A stretch of DNA of 64,000 nt from Tessaracoccus defluvii (GTDB taxonomy: Bacteria > Actinomycetota > Actinomycetes > Propionibacteriales > Propionibacteriaceae). Both the position numbers and the translations under genes were made by a program. The stretch spans positions 2,232,001 to 2,296,000 of the forward strand of contig NZ_CP060789.1 in the NCBI RefSeq assembly GCF_014489575.1, in the 5' to 3' direction. Within the stretch, counting starts at the first letter, position 1. Each line of letters begins with the position of its first letter. Below, one piece after another: positions 1 through 7,724 of the stretch. Under the pieces are notes generated by a model, which was not told the origin of the DNA, made no database searches, and saw only the letters and a program-made list of their open reading frames with translations.

Positions 1-1258
1 TCTTCAGCGACGAGAGCAGCCCTTCCGCGACGCCGGGGGGTACGTCGTCCAGCCATGCCGCCTTGGCGGCCTCCCCAAGCTTGCCGGTGATCAGCATGCG
101 CTGCATCGGGTTGGTCTCCATCCTCTCCAGATCGTGGGCGAGGTCCAGGAGGTTGCCGACCACCTGTGCGCGATCCGCCGCCGCGACGCGATCGACGAGC
201 ACGGCCAGATCCACCGCCGGCTGAGCCAAGACCTGCGCGCGCGGTGGGACTGGCGGCGCCTCTGCCTGTGGCGGCGGCTCGGTCGATGTCACCGGTTGCC
301 TGATGACCGCCGGCCCCACCTCGGGGCGCGCCTCGGGGGCCACCAGCGCCACCGCGCCGTAACCCTCGAGCCGACGGATGCCGAGGCCGCCGTGCAGCGC
401 CTGCCATGCGGCCGGGTCTGTCGCCTTGAGCAGCGCCGATGAGCCCGCCTCCAGCGCCCAGTCCATCGGTTTCGGGATCCCCGCGCGGCCGTGCCATCCT
501 CCGACGGACACGGGACGGGTCCGAACCTCGCCCACCTCGACCGAGGTACCGGCTGCTTCGACGGCCGCCTGGATCGCACCTGAGAGGTCCAGCGAACCGG
601 CCCCCAGCTCATCGAGCAGGATGATCGGCTGCAGAGCGACGAGCATCACGGTGCCCGCCGTCGTCGGCGCGGGGAACGGGTCATCCGTCTCCTCGCACTC
701 CCAGCGGCAGCGTCCCAGTACGGACCGCTGGCCGCCCACCGAGACGTTCCGGCCCGTCCTCAGCCAGCTCACCGTCTCCTGGTCGGGGTCCTCCAGCCGG
801 AGGTAGCCGCTGTACACCACGCCCTTGCCGGAGGCCCGGCGGGTGAAGAGGACGCCGTCGACCGCCACGCCGTTCTTGAGGCTGGTGCGGGTGCTGGCCG
901 TCATCCACTCGCGGGGCACGGACCAGCCCCGGCCCGCGACTCGGCCGTTGGCGGACGTCGCGGCGGTGGCCTCGTACTCCTGGTTGCCGTACTTCTCCCT
1001 GCTCCACAGCATGGGGATCAGCTGGGCGGCCTCGTCGCCGAGGGTGGGGACTGCGGCGTGAACGGTCATCAGGGAGCCGAACAGCTCATCGAACCGCTGC
1101 TGGTCTCCGGCTCGCTCCTGCCACCAGCCGGCGCCCAGCGCCCCGCGGACGACGGTGCCCGGGAGCACGTCGTAGGCGGGGCGGTCGAAGCCCACCTCCC
1201 GGGAGCGGCCCGCAGACACCACGGTGCGCGGTTCGAGCGTGTAGCGCAACCAGGTCAT
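1..1258 (-). CDS. Csx10-like RAMP protein of type III module A (3' end outside window)
   Basis: RAMP-superfamily subunit of the type III effector, expected to be part of the crRNA-binding backbone. I read one open frame from the ATG at 1258 to the window edge (about 419 residues) with no stop. The N-terminal part has a RAMP-type strand followed by LPGTVVRGALGAGW, matching PGSTVRGALARAW in the module B protein at 61701. A GGQRSVLGRC loop near residue 175 matches GGRKSVLGAV there. The C-terminal third contains a proline-rich linker and a helical tail absent from the module B copy. The ATG overlaps the stop of the small RAMP upstream (ATGA), so it belongs to the same operon. Assignment to a Csx10-like group rests on motif similarity only. 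Confidence 0.75.
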   Translation of the reverse strand, partial: MTWLRYTLEPRTVVSAGRSREVGFDRPAYDVLPGTVVRGALGAGWWQERAGDQQRFDELFGSLMTVHAAVPTLGDEAAQLIPMLWSREKYGNQEYEATAATSANGRVAGRGWSVPREWMTASTRTSLKNGVAVDGVLFTRRASGKGVVYSGYLRLEDPDQETVSWLRTGRNVSVGGQRSVLGRCRWECEETDDPFPAPTTAGTVMLVALQPIILLDELGAGSLDLSGAIQAAVEAAGTSVEVGEVRTRPVSVGGWHGRAGIPKPMDWALEAGSSALLKATDPAAWQALHGGLGIRRLEGYGAVALVAPEARPEVGPAVIRQPVTSTEPPPQAEAPPVPPRAQVLAQPAVDLAVLVDRVAAADRAQVVGNLLDLAHDLERMETNPMQRMLITGKLGEAAKAAWLDDVPPGVAEGLLSSLK

Positions 1259-1797
1259 GACGCCACCGCCCTGACCAGTTTGAACAGCTCGGCAGGCAGG
1301 TCCGGCTGTGCGTCCCGCCCCCGGACCACCACCCATCCCGAGCCGCGCAGGCGTGACTCGCCCAGCGCGGTGATGCTGGCCGCCGCTGCGAAGAGGACCG
1401 TCCGGTGCCTGCCCAGTTCCTCCTCCGGGATGTGGAGGCGCTGCTCGACGGTGAAGCTGCCTGTGGTGGCCCACACCTGTTCGCCGAACCGGAGGAAGCC
1501 GCGCATGGCGTGGCCGTCGTCGTCGACCCGCACCTTGGTGCTCGGCCCGAAGCGGGGGCTGGTGAGGGTCGCGTCGCTCCACACCCAGGGGCACTCGTGA
1601 TGCTTGGAGCCGAAGACCCGTGCCACCAACTCGGTGGGGAGCCCAAGCCGCTCGGAAGCCTCCGCGCGCATGAGGCCCTTGAGGCTGGTCGACGGCAGCG
1701 GGTTGGTGCGGTCGACGGGGGCGTCATACCCGTTGATGGGAGCCCCCGCGCCGATCCTGAACGGTCCGTTGAACGTGATGTCGAAGCTCAGGATCAC
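1255..1797 (-). CDS. Small single-domain RAMP (Csm3/Cmr-like), module A
   Basis: 180-residue RAMP protein, a likely backbone subunit of the type III complex. It opens with a hydrophobic beta strand and the glycine motif FRIGAGAP, then NPLPSTSLKG, which is the usual RAMP turn after the first strand. The same two elements occur in the 194-residue protein at 61115 in module B (FRISTGQ and NPLPGRSLKG). Both also share a GCPW/ECPW segment near residue 70. The start is GTG at 1797, overlapping the Cas10 stop as GTGA, and the stop overlaps the next RAMP start as ATGA. This is tight translational coupling. Confidence 0.78.
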   Translation of the reverse strand: MILSFDITFNGPFRIGAGAPINGYDAPVDRTNPLPSTSLKGLMRAEASERLGLPTELVARVFGSKHHECPWVWSDATLTSPRFGPSTKVRVDDDGHAMRGFLRFGEQVWATTGSFTVEQRLHIPEEELGRHRTVLFAAAASITALGESRLRGSGWVVVRGRDAQPDLPAELFKLVRAVAS

Positions 1798-3233
1798 GAT
1801 GCCTCCTTCGTCTCTTCATCGATGTCTTCGTCAGGCAGATCCGGCCACCAGCGCGCCCGCGACAGGGTGGCAGGGAGGTGCGGGACCGCCGCGGCGGAGA
1901 CGGTGTTGCCGGTGCGCTTCGCCCACTTCGCCACGGCGTCGCCGAGGTCGGCCGGCGCGGAGCGCACCAGATCGGTCAGCGAGCCGCGCGCCGAGGGGCC
2001 GAGCTTGAACACGTCGTTGGGGACGACCTTGCTGAGCTCGCCGCTGGCCGAAGACACCTCGACGGTGTGGATCTTGTCAGCAGCGAAGGTGAGGTCCACC
2101 CAGCCGATGGCAGACGCCCCGCCCCGGGTGGATGCCTTGGCTGCGGCCAGCGCGGCATGGGCGGCCTCGCTGGTGCCGGAGATGGGCACGGCGCGGCGGG
2201 CGAAGGCGACGCCGATCCCCAGCCCGAGCGAGCCGATGGCCGCTCTCAGCCCCTCCGCACCCTCGATGTCGTCGGTCACCCGTGCAGCCAGGTGTGTGCG
2301 CAGCTCCTCGAACTGCTCGCCTAGGGTGACGGCGAAGCGCCAGGCCGACGGCGCGGCCACGGACACGAACACGTCGTCGCCACCGACGTAGTGCGGGATC
2401 ACAGCCATGGTGCTGACGTCCGTGCCACAGGCCTTCGCGGCCTCGGTCACGGCGCTCCTCGTCGCCTCGTTGAGGAGCCTCACCGCGTCGGCGCGCAGCC
2501 GGGGCAGTTTGGCCTGGGCGATCATCCGGAACAGGGCCCCGATGCCGTTGCCGTCGGCGGCGACGGTGGCCAGGTGGCTACGGGAATCGGTGCGGCCGAC
2601 TGCCTCCTGCTCGGTGGCGCCCTGATGGGTGCCGCCGAAGACGGCCAGGCTCTCGAACTCCCTGGGCCAGCTGCCCGGGATCTCGTTCCAGAACTCGTCG
2701 TGGGTGTTCCGCGCCCGTGCCTCCTCCTTGTCGCGGGCCGCCTTCCTGGCGAGGCAGCTGGGACCCGCCTGGCCGTCCTTCTCCCACTCCTTGAGCGGGC
2801 CGATGGCGGGTTCCACGCCGCAGAAGTCGCAGGTGCGGGCCAGGCCCAGCTCGGTGAGCGGAGGCAGAGACCGGTAGTCAGCGGCCTTGTCTCCGTGGCT
2901 CTCGTAGGCCTGCAGGTAGGACCCGCCCTCAGCAATCCAGGCCTCCCATTGAAGGCCGGGGATGTCAGAGTCGAGCTTCGCGAGGAGAGCTTCGGTGGCC
3001 GCCCTCAGCGCCGCCTTGTCGTTCGAGACGAGCACGACGACGCCGTCGACGTCCCCCGCATCCTCAGCGACCCTGACCGTCCGGTGGTGCTTGGCCAGCC
3101 ACTCCGAAACCGCGCTGTTCGCGGTCTTGGAGCTCAGCAGAACCGACGCCCCGCGGACGAGGGCGAGCTTGCTGGCCGACTGCGCGATCCAGGTCTGGAT
3201 GCGTACGGCCCCGATGCTTGCGTAGTAGCTCAT
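1794..3233 (-). CDS. cas10: Cas10 (Cmr2/Csm1-type), module A
   Basis: Large subunit of a type III CRISPR effector, 479 residues. The N-terminus has the Cas10/Cmr2 palm-like start with SIGAVRIQTWIAQ followed by RGASVLL. A CDFCG zinc site lies near residue 135. The cyclase palm motif is YVGGDD, with GG at about 284-285 and DD at 286-287, so the cyclic-oligoadenylate synthase centre looks intact. I see no N-terminal HD nuclease domain, and the protein is short for Cas10. I chose ATG 3233 because it overlaps the upstream RAMP stop (ATGA) and matches the start of the module B protein (FYASVGVKQIQ); longer reading upstream is not conserved. If active, it would signal rather than cut DNA itself. Confidence 0.85.
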   Translation of the reverse strand: MSYYASIGAVRIQTWIAQSASKLALVRGASVLLSSKTANSAVSEWLAKHHRTVRVAEDAGDVDGVVVLVSNDKAALRAATEALLAKLDSDIPGLQWEAWIAEGGSYLQAYESHGDKAADYRSLPPLTELGLARTCDFCGVEPAIGPLKEWEKDGQAGPSCLARKAARDKEEARARNTHDEFWNEIPGSWPREFESLAVFGGTHQGATEQEAVGRTDSRSHLATVAADGNGIGALFRMIAQAKLPRLRADAVRLLNEATRSAVTEAAKACGTDVSTMAVIPHYVGGDDVFVSVAAPSAWRFAVTLGEQFEELRTHLAARVTDDIEGAEGLRAAIGSLGLGIGVAFARRAVPISGTSEAAHAALAAAKASTRGGASAIGWVDLTFAADKIHTVEVSSASGELSKVVPNDVFKLGPSARGSLTDLVRSAPADLGDAVAKWAKRTGNTVSAAAVPHLPATLSRARWWPDLPDEDIDEETKEAS

Positions 3234-5277
3234 CACGGCTCCCACCTGATGATCTGGGGGTCTCCTGCCAAGGGCAGGGTGGTGAATGGCTTGACCTTCC
3301 CTTTCGCCTTCTGGAGTCCGTTGTTGTCCGAGAAGAACTGGTAGCTCTCGGCGAAATCCTTGGTGCCGAATGCACTCCATGAAAGGGCGGGCGGGTAGCT
3401 GACGTGATTCTGCTCATCGCGACTCAGGCCATCTAGGTCGAGCAGCCTCAGGAGCTGGCCCAGCGGCGGGGTACCCACTTGGCCGACGATGGCACGGAGC
3501 TTCTCGACATCGAGAAGGGGCGGGATTCGCCGTGGCCCAGACCCGTATCGCTCGGCAACCGTCCACAGGCTGGCCGCAGCCACCGTCGGTACCGCGGAGC
3601 CCAAGCCGAGTGGTTTGCCCCCGCCCAGCCTCACGGCAGGAGACCTGTGCCGATGCGTCTCAAGGCAGTCGGCGACGCGTTGCGGGACGATTGCAGCCAG
3701 CAACGCCTGGACCGCCGGCATCGGCAACCGGTCGAACGACACGCTCCCGGTCAGGACCGTCGGTCGGCCATTGCCGAGCTTCGGGTCAACCACACGGACA
3801 CCGTCCACGGCCAACGGCTGACCCGGGGCGGCCTTGTATCTGGGCCGGGCCGATGTCGCTCCGGACTCATGCCAATGCTTGCTCTGCTGATCAGGGTCCG
3901 AATGCCAGTAGAACTTCCTGCCACGCAGCTTCGCGCCAGTGTCCGCTTCGCTGCCCCAGTGGGAGGCCACGTCTCCCTCGGTTCGTCCTGTGGCGCCGTT
4001 GAGGCCTCGGAGGTAGAACGGGCCGGCGCTCGGCTTGGGTGCGGACAAGGGGGCCCTCGTGACGACCTGGCTCGACACACCGTTTGCCGTCGCTGAGGAG
4101 AACCGGACGTGACCGCCGTACCCCACCGACTCGCCGTCGGACTCATCCTTCTTCGTGGCGTCGATGGAGCCAAACGTGGCGCAGGACAGGCACAGACCCT
4201 CCCCTCCTCCCCTGGCTTGCAGGCGAGGTGTGTCCCGCCGACGCGCCAGGCGCTCCCGGCTTCGTGTTCCCCCTTGTGACGCCACAGTTGCGAGAGGAGC
4301 ATTTCTTTCAGCTGCGGACCGTCGTCGTTGTGGCGCAGACGCACCCACACAACGTCTCCGGCGAAGAGCAGGCCCGTCTGCCGGATCCGTCGCCCCAGGA
4401 GCGGCCCCTTGCGCACCTCCGCGAACGTCGCGCGTTGTTGCCACCCGGGGATCTCGCCACCGATGGCTCGTCGGCGGTCGTCGGTCCCCTCGGCGCACTC
4501 GACGAACAGCCGGAGCGCCGGCGCATCCCTCGGGCCCACCACGTGGACTTCGTCGGTCAGCTCCGCCGCGGCCCAGGAGATGGGGTGCTTCCCACGGGCG
4601 GAGATGCTCGTGACGATGAAGACGCACCCCTCGAGCGCCCGATCTCTGGCGAGGATCTTCTGGACCTCTCCTCGCTGTGTCACACGCTCCACGGTGGGCT
4701 CGGGGAGTTCGTAGCGCCTGTTGCCGTTGGGCAGCGGACGCTCAAACCTGTCATCGATGTTCAGCTCCACGACGTCGCCCGTTGTCGGAACCGAGGACAT
4801 CACTTGCGCCAGTGCGGGCGCGGAGACGAACGTCAGTTTGTCCGTCAGGCGAAGCGCCGTGGGGAGCCCGTCGGCAGCTCGCGTGACGAGCGCCAGGCGC
4901 CACTCCTCGTCCTCGTCGAGCTGCGCCGATACGGCCGGCATCCGGTGAACGGGGATGTACTTCTCGTCGAAGATGCGCAGGCATCCGTTGAACATCGCCT
5001 CGTGCAGCGAGCGGACAGCCCCCTTGATGGACGAGCCAGGGATGCGAACCGTGCTGGTGCCAGGGTCCCACCACTCGTGCAGGGCATCGCCCGGAGGCAG
5101 CTGGAGTGGCGTTTTCAGCTCCCACTGGACCTCGATCCGTCCCGAGTAGAGGGCCCTGCCCTCCTCGTGGAACCAGTCGCCCTCCCTGGTGGTTGCCGGG
5201 CCCACGTGACCCCAGGCGCGGTTGCGGCGCACCTCAGCCGGGAATGGTGCGAAGTTGTACGGATTGACGAATCCCAT
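3233..5277 (-). CDS. Large RAMP protein, module A, with one apparent frameshift
   Basis: First gene of module A, about 681 residues if one lost base is restored. ATG 5277 follows a strong ribosome site (GGGGAG) six bases upstream and starts MGFVNPYNF, equivalent to HFVNPYTF inside the module B protein. The core has VRIPGSSIKGAVRSLHEAM, the same RAMP motif as VRVPGSSIRGAVRSLYEVM in module B. A zinc-type segment LCLSCATFG matches LCPACAVFG, and GGGKPLGLGS matches GGGKPLGFGS. The frame breaks at about 4190-4206 in a G-rich run (GGGGAGGAGGGGAGGG); one extra G restores it. It lacks the roughly 170-residue N-terminal extension of the module B paralogue. Role: backbone or target-binding RAMP (inferred). 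Confidence 0.75.
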
Positions 5278-5521
5278 GAGCTCCCCTGCCCTCAACTGCT
5301 CGAATCCTGCCAGTGGCGCGCCTCGCCACCCCCGCGACACACCCACCAACGCGACGGGCGGCCGGATGGCCGGCCACCCGTCCCCCATCGCGCCGGGGCT
5401 GTGCCCACCCCGTCATGACGGACGAGCCACGACCGGCCACCCGGGCGCACCCGCCCGGGCCCCCGGTGGCAGGATCAGCCCCAGGCCCAGAGAGGGGCCA
5501 CAGGTCGAGGCTGGGGGCACG
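5278..5521. promoter_or_regulatory. Divergent promoter region of module A and TIR-SAVED, with two hairpins
   Basis: This 244-base gap separates the module A RAMP operon (left) from TIR-SAVED (right). It holds a 13-bp inverted repeat at 5353-5365 and 5370-5382 with a 4-base loop and one mismatch. A perfect 8-bp inverted repeat (CCCGGGCG/CGCCCGGG) follows at 5440-5459. An 11-base direct repeat CCGGCCACCCG occurs at 5370-5380 and 5433-5443. The palindrome GTCATGAC is at about 5412-5419. These could be operators for a shared regulator or transcript hairpins; no promoter hexamers are convincing. Confidence 0.45.
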
Positions 5522-7483
5522 ATGTCAATCCAATGGTCTGAGCTGAACGCGGAGCCCGAGGGGCCGGTCTTCATCTCCTATCGCCACAGTGGCGGCCGCG
5601 ACATGGCCGACGTGCTCGCCGGCATTCTCCGCACGGGCGGCATCGTGCCGTGGTTCGATCAGTCCGATCTCGGCGGCGGGATCATCCGCCGACGGATCCA
5701 CGAGGCGATGGAGGAGGGCATCTCAGCCGGGGTGCTCGTCGTGACGGACGGAATCGAGAAGAGCGACTTCATCCCCCAGGAGGAGTTGCCGCGCTTGTTG
5801 GCGCTGGACACGCGTGCCAAGCAGGAGGGAAGCGGCCCGTCCTCGGACTTCCGCCTCTACGTTCTCAACGCCCTCAGTCTGGCAAGGCAGCTGGCCAACT
5901 CCGACGGCGACAACGTGGATCCCGCGGCGCCTGACAAGCTCCTCCTGACCGGACGTCCTCGCCCGGTCAGGTTGTGGGGCCAGAGGCTGGACCAGCGCAT
6001 GCAGTATGACATCGCCCACGTGCCGACCCTCCTCAGAGATCTCCTGGCGCGCCGCCTCGCCTCACGGCACACGCAGCTGGATGATCGCCAGGTCTCGGTC
6101 TGGATCCAGACACGGCCGGAGCCGCACGTCGACAGGTTCGCCCGGACGCGCATGAGCGCCATGCGTGACCTGTCGGTTCGCCTCCATCAGGACTCCTTGC
6201 TGGGGATCCCCAGCGAGCTCGACTACCGCTGCTTCCAGATCTCCTTGCCCATCCTGGCCGACGCCGTCTACGCCTCGGTCAACCCCCTCCGCACGGACAT
6301 CGCAGGCTCGGCACTCACACCGAAGGTCACCATCGCCGGAGGCGGGCATCCCAGCGTCTGGTGGGCGGTCGGGGCTGCCCTGCCAGAGGCGCGCCACGCC
6401 CCGGGGTCCGTGGAGTGCGTGGACATCCGCTTCAGCGACACCGGAGAGCGTCTGGTGTGGCGCGAGGAGCTGATTGCGTCGGATCAGGTCAAGCACGAGG
6501 TTCGGCAAGGGGAGCCATTGCCGCGCAGTGATCGTTCAGACGCGCGCACCCACGATGGCCCAAGTCAGGTCGCCGTCCTCCTCAAGGGCACGTACGCCGA
6601 TCTCTCCCTACTGGAGGACCTCCGCGACAGCCTCCCCCGCTGTGACCAGGCACTCGTCTGCGAGGTGACCAACATTGCAGACCCGACGTCCAAGTCCCAC
6701 TTTCCGGCCGCCGAGGGCTACAGGCTCGCCAAGCAGTTCGCGACGATCCTGCGTTCGCTCCACAATGACAAGCACTACGAACTCCACGTGGCCACCACTC
6801 TCCCGGTCCCCCTGGTCCTCCTCATCGCCCGCCTGTGCAACACCATCCCCGTGACGTTCTACGAGCGGGCCACGCCCCGCGGCCTGCCTTCCTACTACGT
6901 CCCGGCGATCACAGTCGAGGCGGGGACGCCCATGGGCCCGATCACGCGGGTTCACTCGCAACGCTGGATGGAGGCTGTCGACACCGGCAGCACGACGCTG
7001 ATCAACCTCACCCCGCACGACGTCACGCTCTTCGACGACGACGTGCCCGTGCGCACCTGGCCGGCGCCGGGGACGGCGGAGGACACCACAACGTGGGTGC
7101 GTCGCAACGACACCGTCGTCGTGGCTCCGCCCCTTCACATCGACGATGCCGAAGGGGGGATCGTCGCTCCCGTGAAGACCTACACCCCCGGCTCCCTGGT
7201 CAACGTTCCGCCGATCGTTCCAGGAACCACCTACATCGTGTCCCGGCTGAGCGCAGAAGCCTCCCACCGCAGCGACTTCGTTTTCCCCGCCGACGAGGTT
7301 CGCGACGAGGGCCGCATCATCGGCTGCCGCACCTTCGGCCGCTTCGCGCCCAGCCCCCACGTGGCGTCGATCCTCAGCCTCATGACCCGGGGGTCCGGCG
7401 GTGCTGCTGGGGCCGGGGCGCCTTGTAGAGCGCCCTCGGCCCCCTCGTCAGAGCCAGATCACGGCACGTCGTACCCGCAGTAG
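5522..7483 (+). CDS. TIR-SAVED effector A with a C-terminal NLTPH domain
   Basis: 653-residue putative effector. Residues about 12-150 form a TIR domain (VFISYRH start, then a short IVPWFD strand and EELPRL near the expected catalytic glutamate). Residues about 215-470 are a SAVED-type sensor, recognised by its end: a hydrophobic strand, PVPLVLLIARLCN, then a strand ending FYE and YYVPAI. After it, from about 494, comes an extra domain beginning INLTPHDVTLF and ending with a VRDEGRIIGC segment. I know such segments as small stand-alone actinobacterial or phage proteins. SAVED domains bind cyclic nucleotides and can trigger TIR NAD-consuming activity, so this is likely the module A effector. 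ATG 5522 is the first codon before the TIR; the frame upstream is unconserved. Confidence 0.82.
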   Translation: MSIQWSELNAEPEGPVFISYRHSGGRDMADVLAGILRTGGIVPWFDQSDLGGGIIRRRIHEAMEEGISAGVLVVTDGIEKSDFIPQEELPRLLALDTRAKQEGSGPSSDFRLYVLNALSLARQLANSDGDNVDPAAPDKLLLTGRPRPVRLWGQRLDQRMQYDIAHVPTLLRDLLARRLASRHTQLDDRQVSVWIQTRPEPHVDRFARTRMSAMRDLSVRLHQDSLLGIPSELDYRCFQISLPILADAVYASVNPLRTDIAGSALTPKVTIAGGGHPSVWWAVGAALPEARHAPGSVECVDIRFSDTGERLVWREELIASDQVKHEVRQGEPLPRSDRSDARTHDGPSQVAVLLKGTYADLSLLEDLRDSLPRCDQALVCEVTNIADPTSKSHFPAAEGYRLAKQFATILRSLHNDKHYELHVATTLPVPLVLLIARLCNTIPVTFYERATPRGLPSYYVPAITVEAGTPMGPITRVHSQRWMEAVDTGSTTLINLTPHDVTLFDDDVPVRTWPAPGTAEDTTTWVRRNDTVVVAPPLHIDDAEGGIVAPVKTYTPGSLVNVPPIVPGTTYIVSRLSAEASHRSDFVFPADEVRDEGRIIGCRTFGRFAPSPHVASILSLMTRGSGGAAGAGAPCRAPSAPSSEPDHGTSYPQ

Positions 7484-7602
7484 GAGCACTTGTAGGCGCT
7501 CGACGTGTCCCCCACCTTCTTGAACGTGGTGTGGCCCTTGGGACAGGTGGTGGCCACGGTGTAGTTGCCCTCCGGTGACCGCTTGGTCTCGACCTTGAAC
7601 AT
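7459..7602 (-). CDS. 47-residue zinc-ribbon protein
   Basis: Very small protein starting MFKVETK with two metal-binding knuckles: CPKGH in the middle and CSYCG near the end. It follows a clear ribosome site (AAGGAGAA) before ATG 7602. A close paralogue of identical length lies at 42801-42944 (MFKTEAS, CAKGH, CPYCG). The conserved length and cysteine spacing argue that both are genuine genes. The stop lies inside the 3' end of TIR-SAVED A, giving a 25-base convergent overlap. Function unknown; a single zinc ribbon of this size may bind nucleic acid or a protein partner. Confidence 0.72.
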   Translation of the reverse strand: MFKVETKRSPEGNYTVATTCPKGHTTFKKVGDTSSAYKCSYCGYDVP

Positions 7603-7658
7603 CCGTGTTCTCCTTCTGTTGTGGATCCATCTGGTGGAGCGGACGCTCCGCCCGGGTG

Positions 7659-7717
7659 GGTGCAGCCCAGGCAACGCGCGGCTTGAGCCGCGCGTCCCCC
7701 AATGCCCGGGCTGCACC
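7659..7717 (-). terminator. Nested inverted repeat after the HerA-like gene
   Basis: Starting eight bases beyond the stop of the ATPase gene (minus strand) is a two-level inverted repeat. The outer arms 7659-7673 and 7703-7717 pair over 15 positions with one mismatch. The inner arms 7674-7683 and 7686-7695 pair perfectly over 10 bp around a 2-base loop. There is no T tract. A terminator between the ATPase and the zinc-ribbon gene is the simplest reading; a structured leader of the zinc-ribbon mRNA is the alternative. Confidence 0.55.
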
Positions 7718-7724
7718 TGACTTC

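Noticed and set aside
1405..2391. Long plus-strand reading frames opposite the module A RAMP and Cas10 genes
   Set aside because: They are shadows; the minus strand carries conserved RAMP and GGDD motifs and coupled starts and stops.
5222..5521. A 100-residue N-terminal extension of TIR-SAVED A
   Set aside because: It crosses the divergent promoter with its hairpins, is low complexity and is absent from effector B; ATG 5522 fits better.
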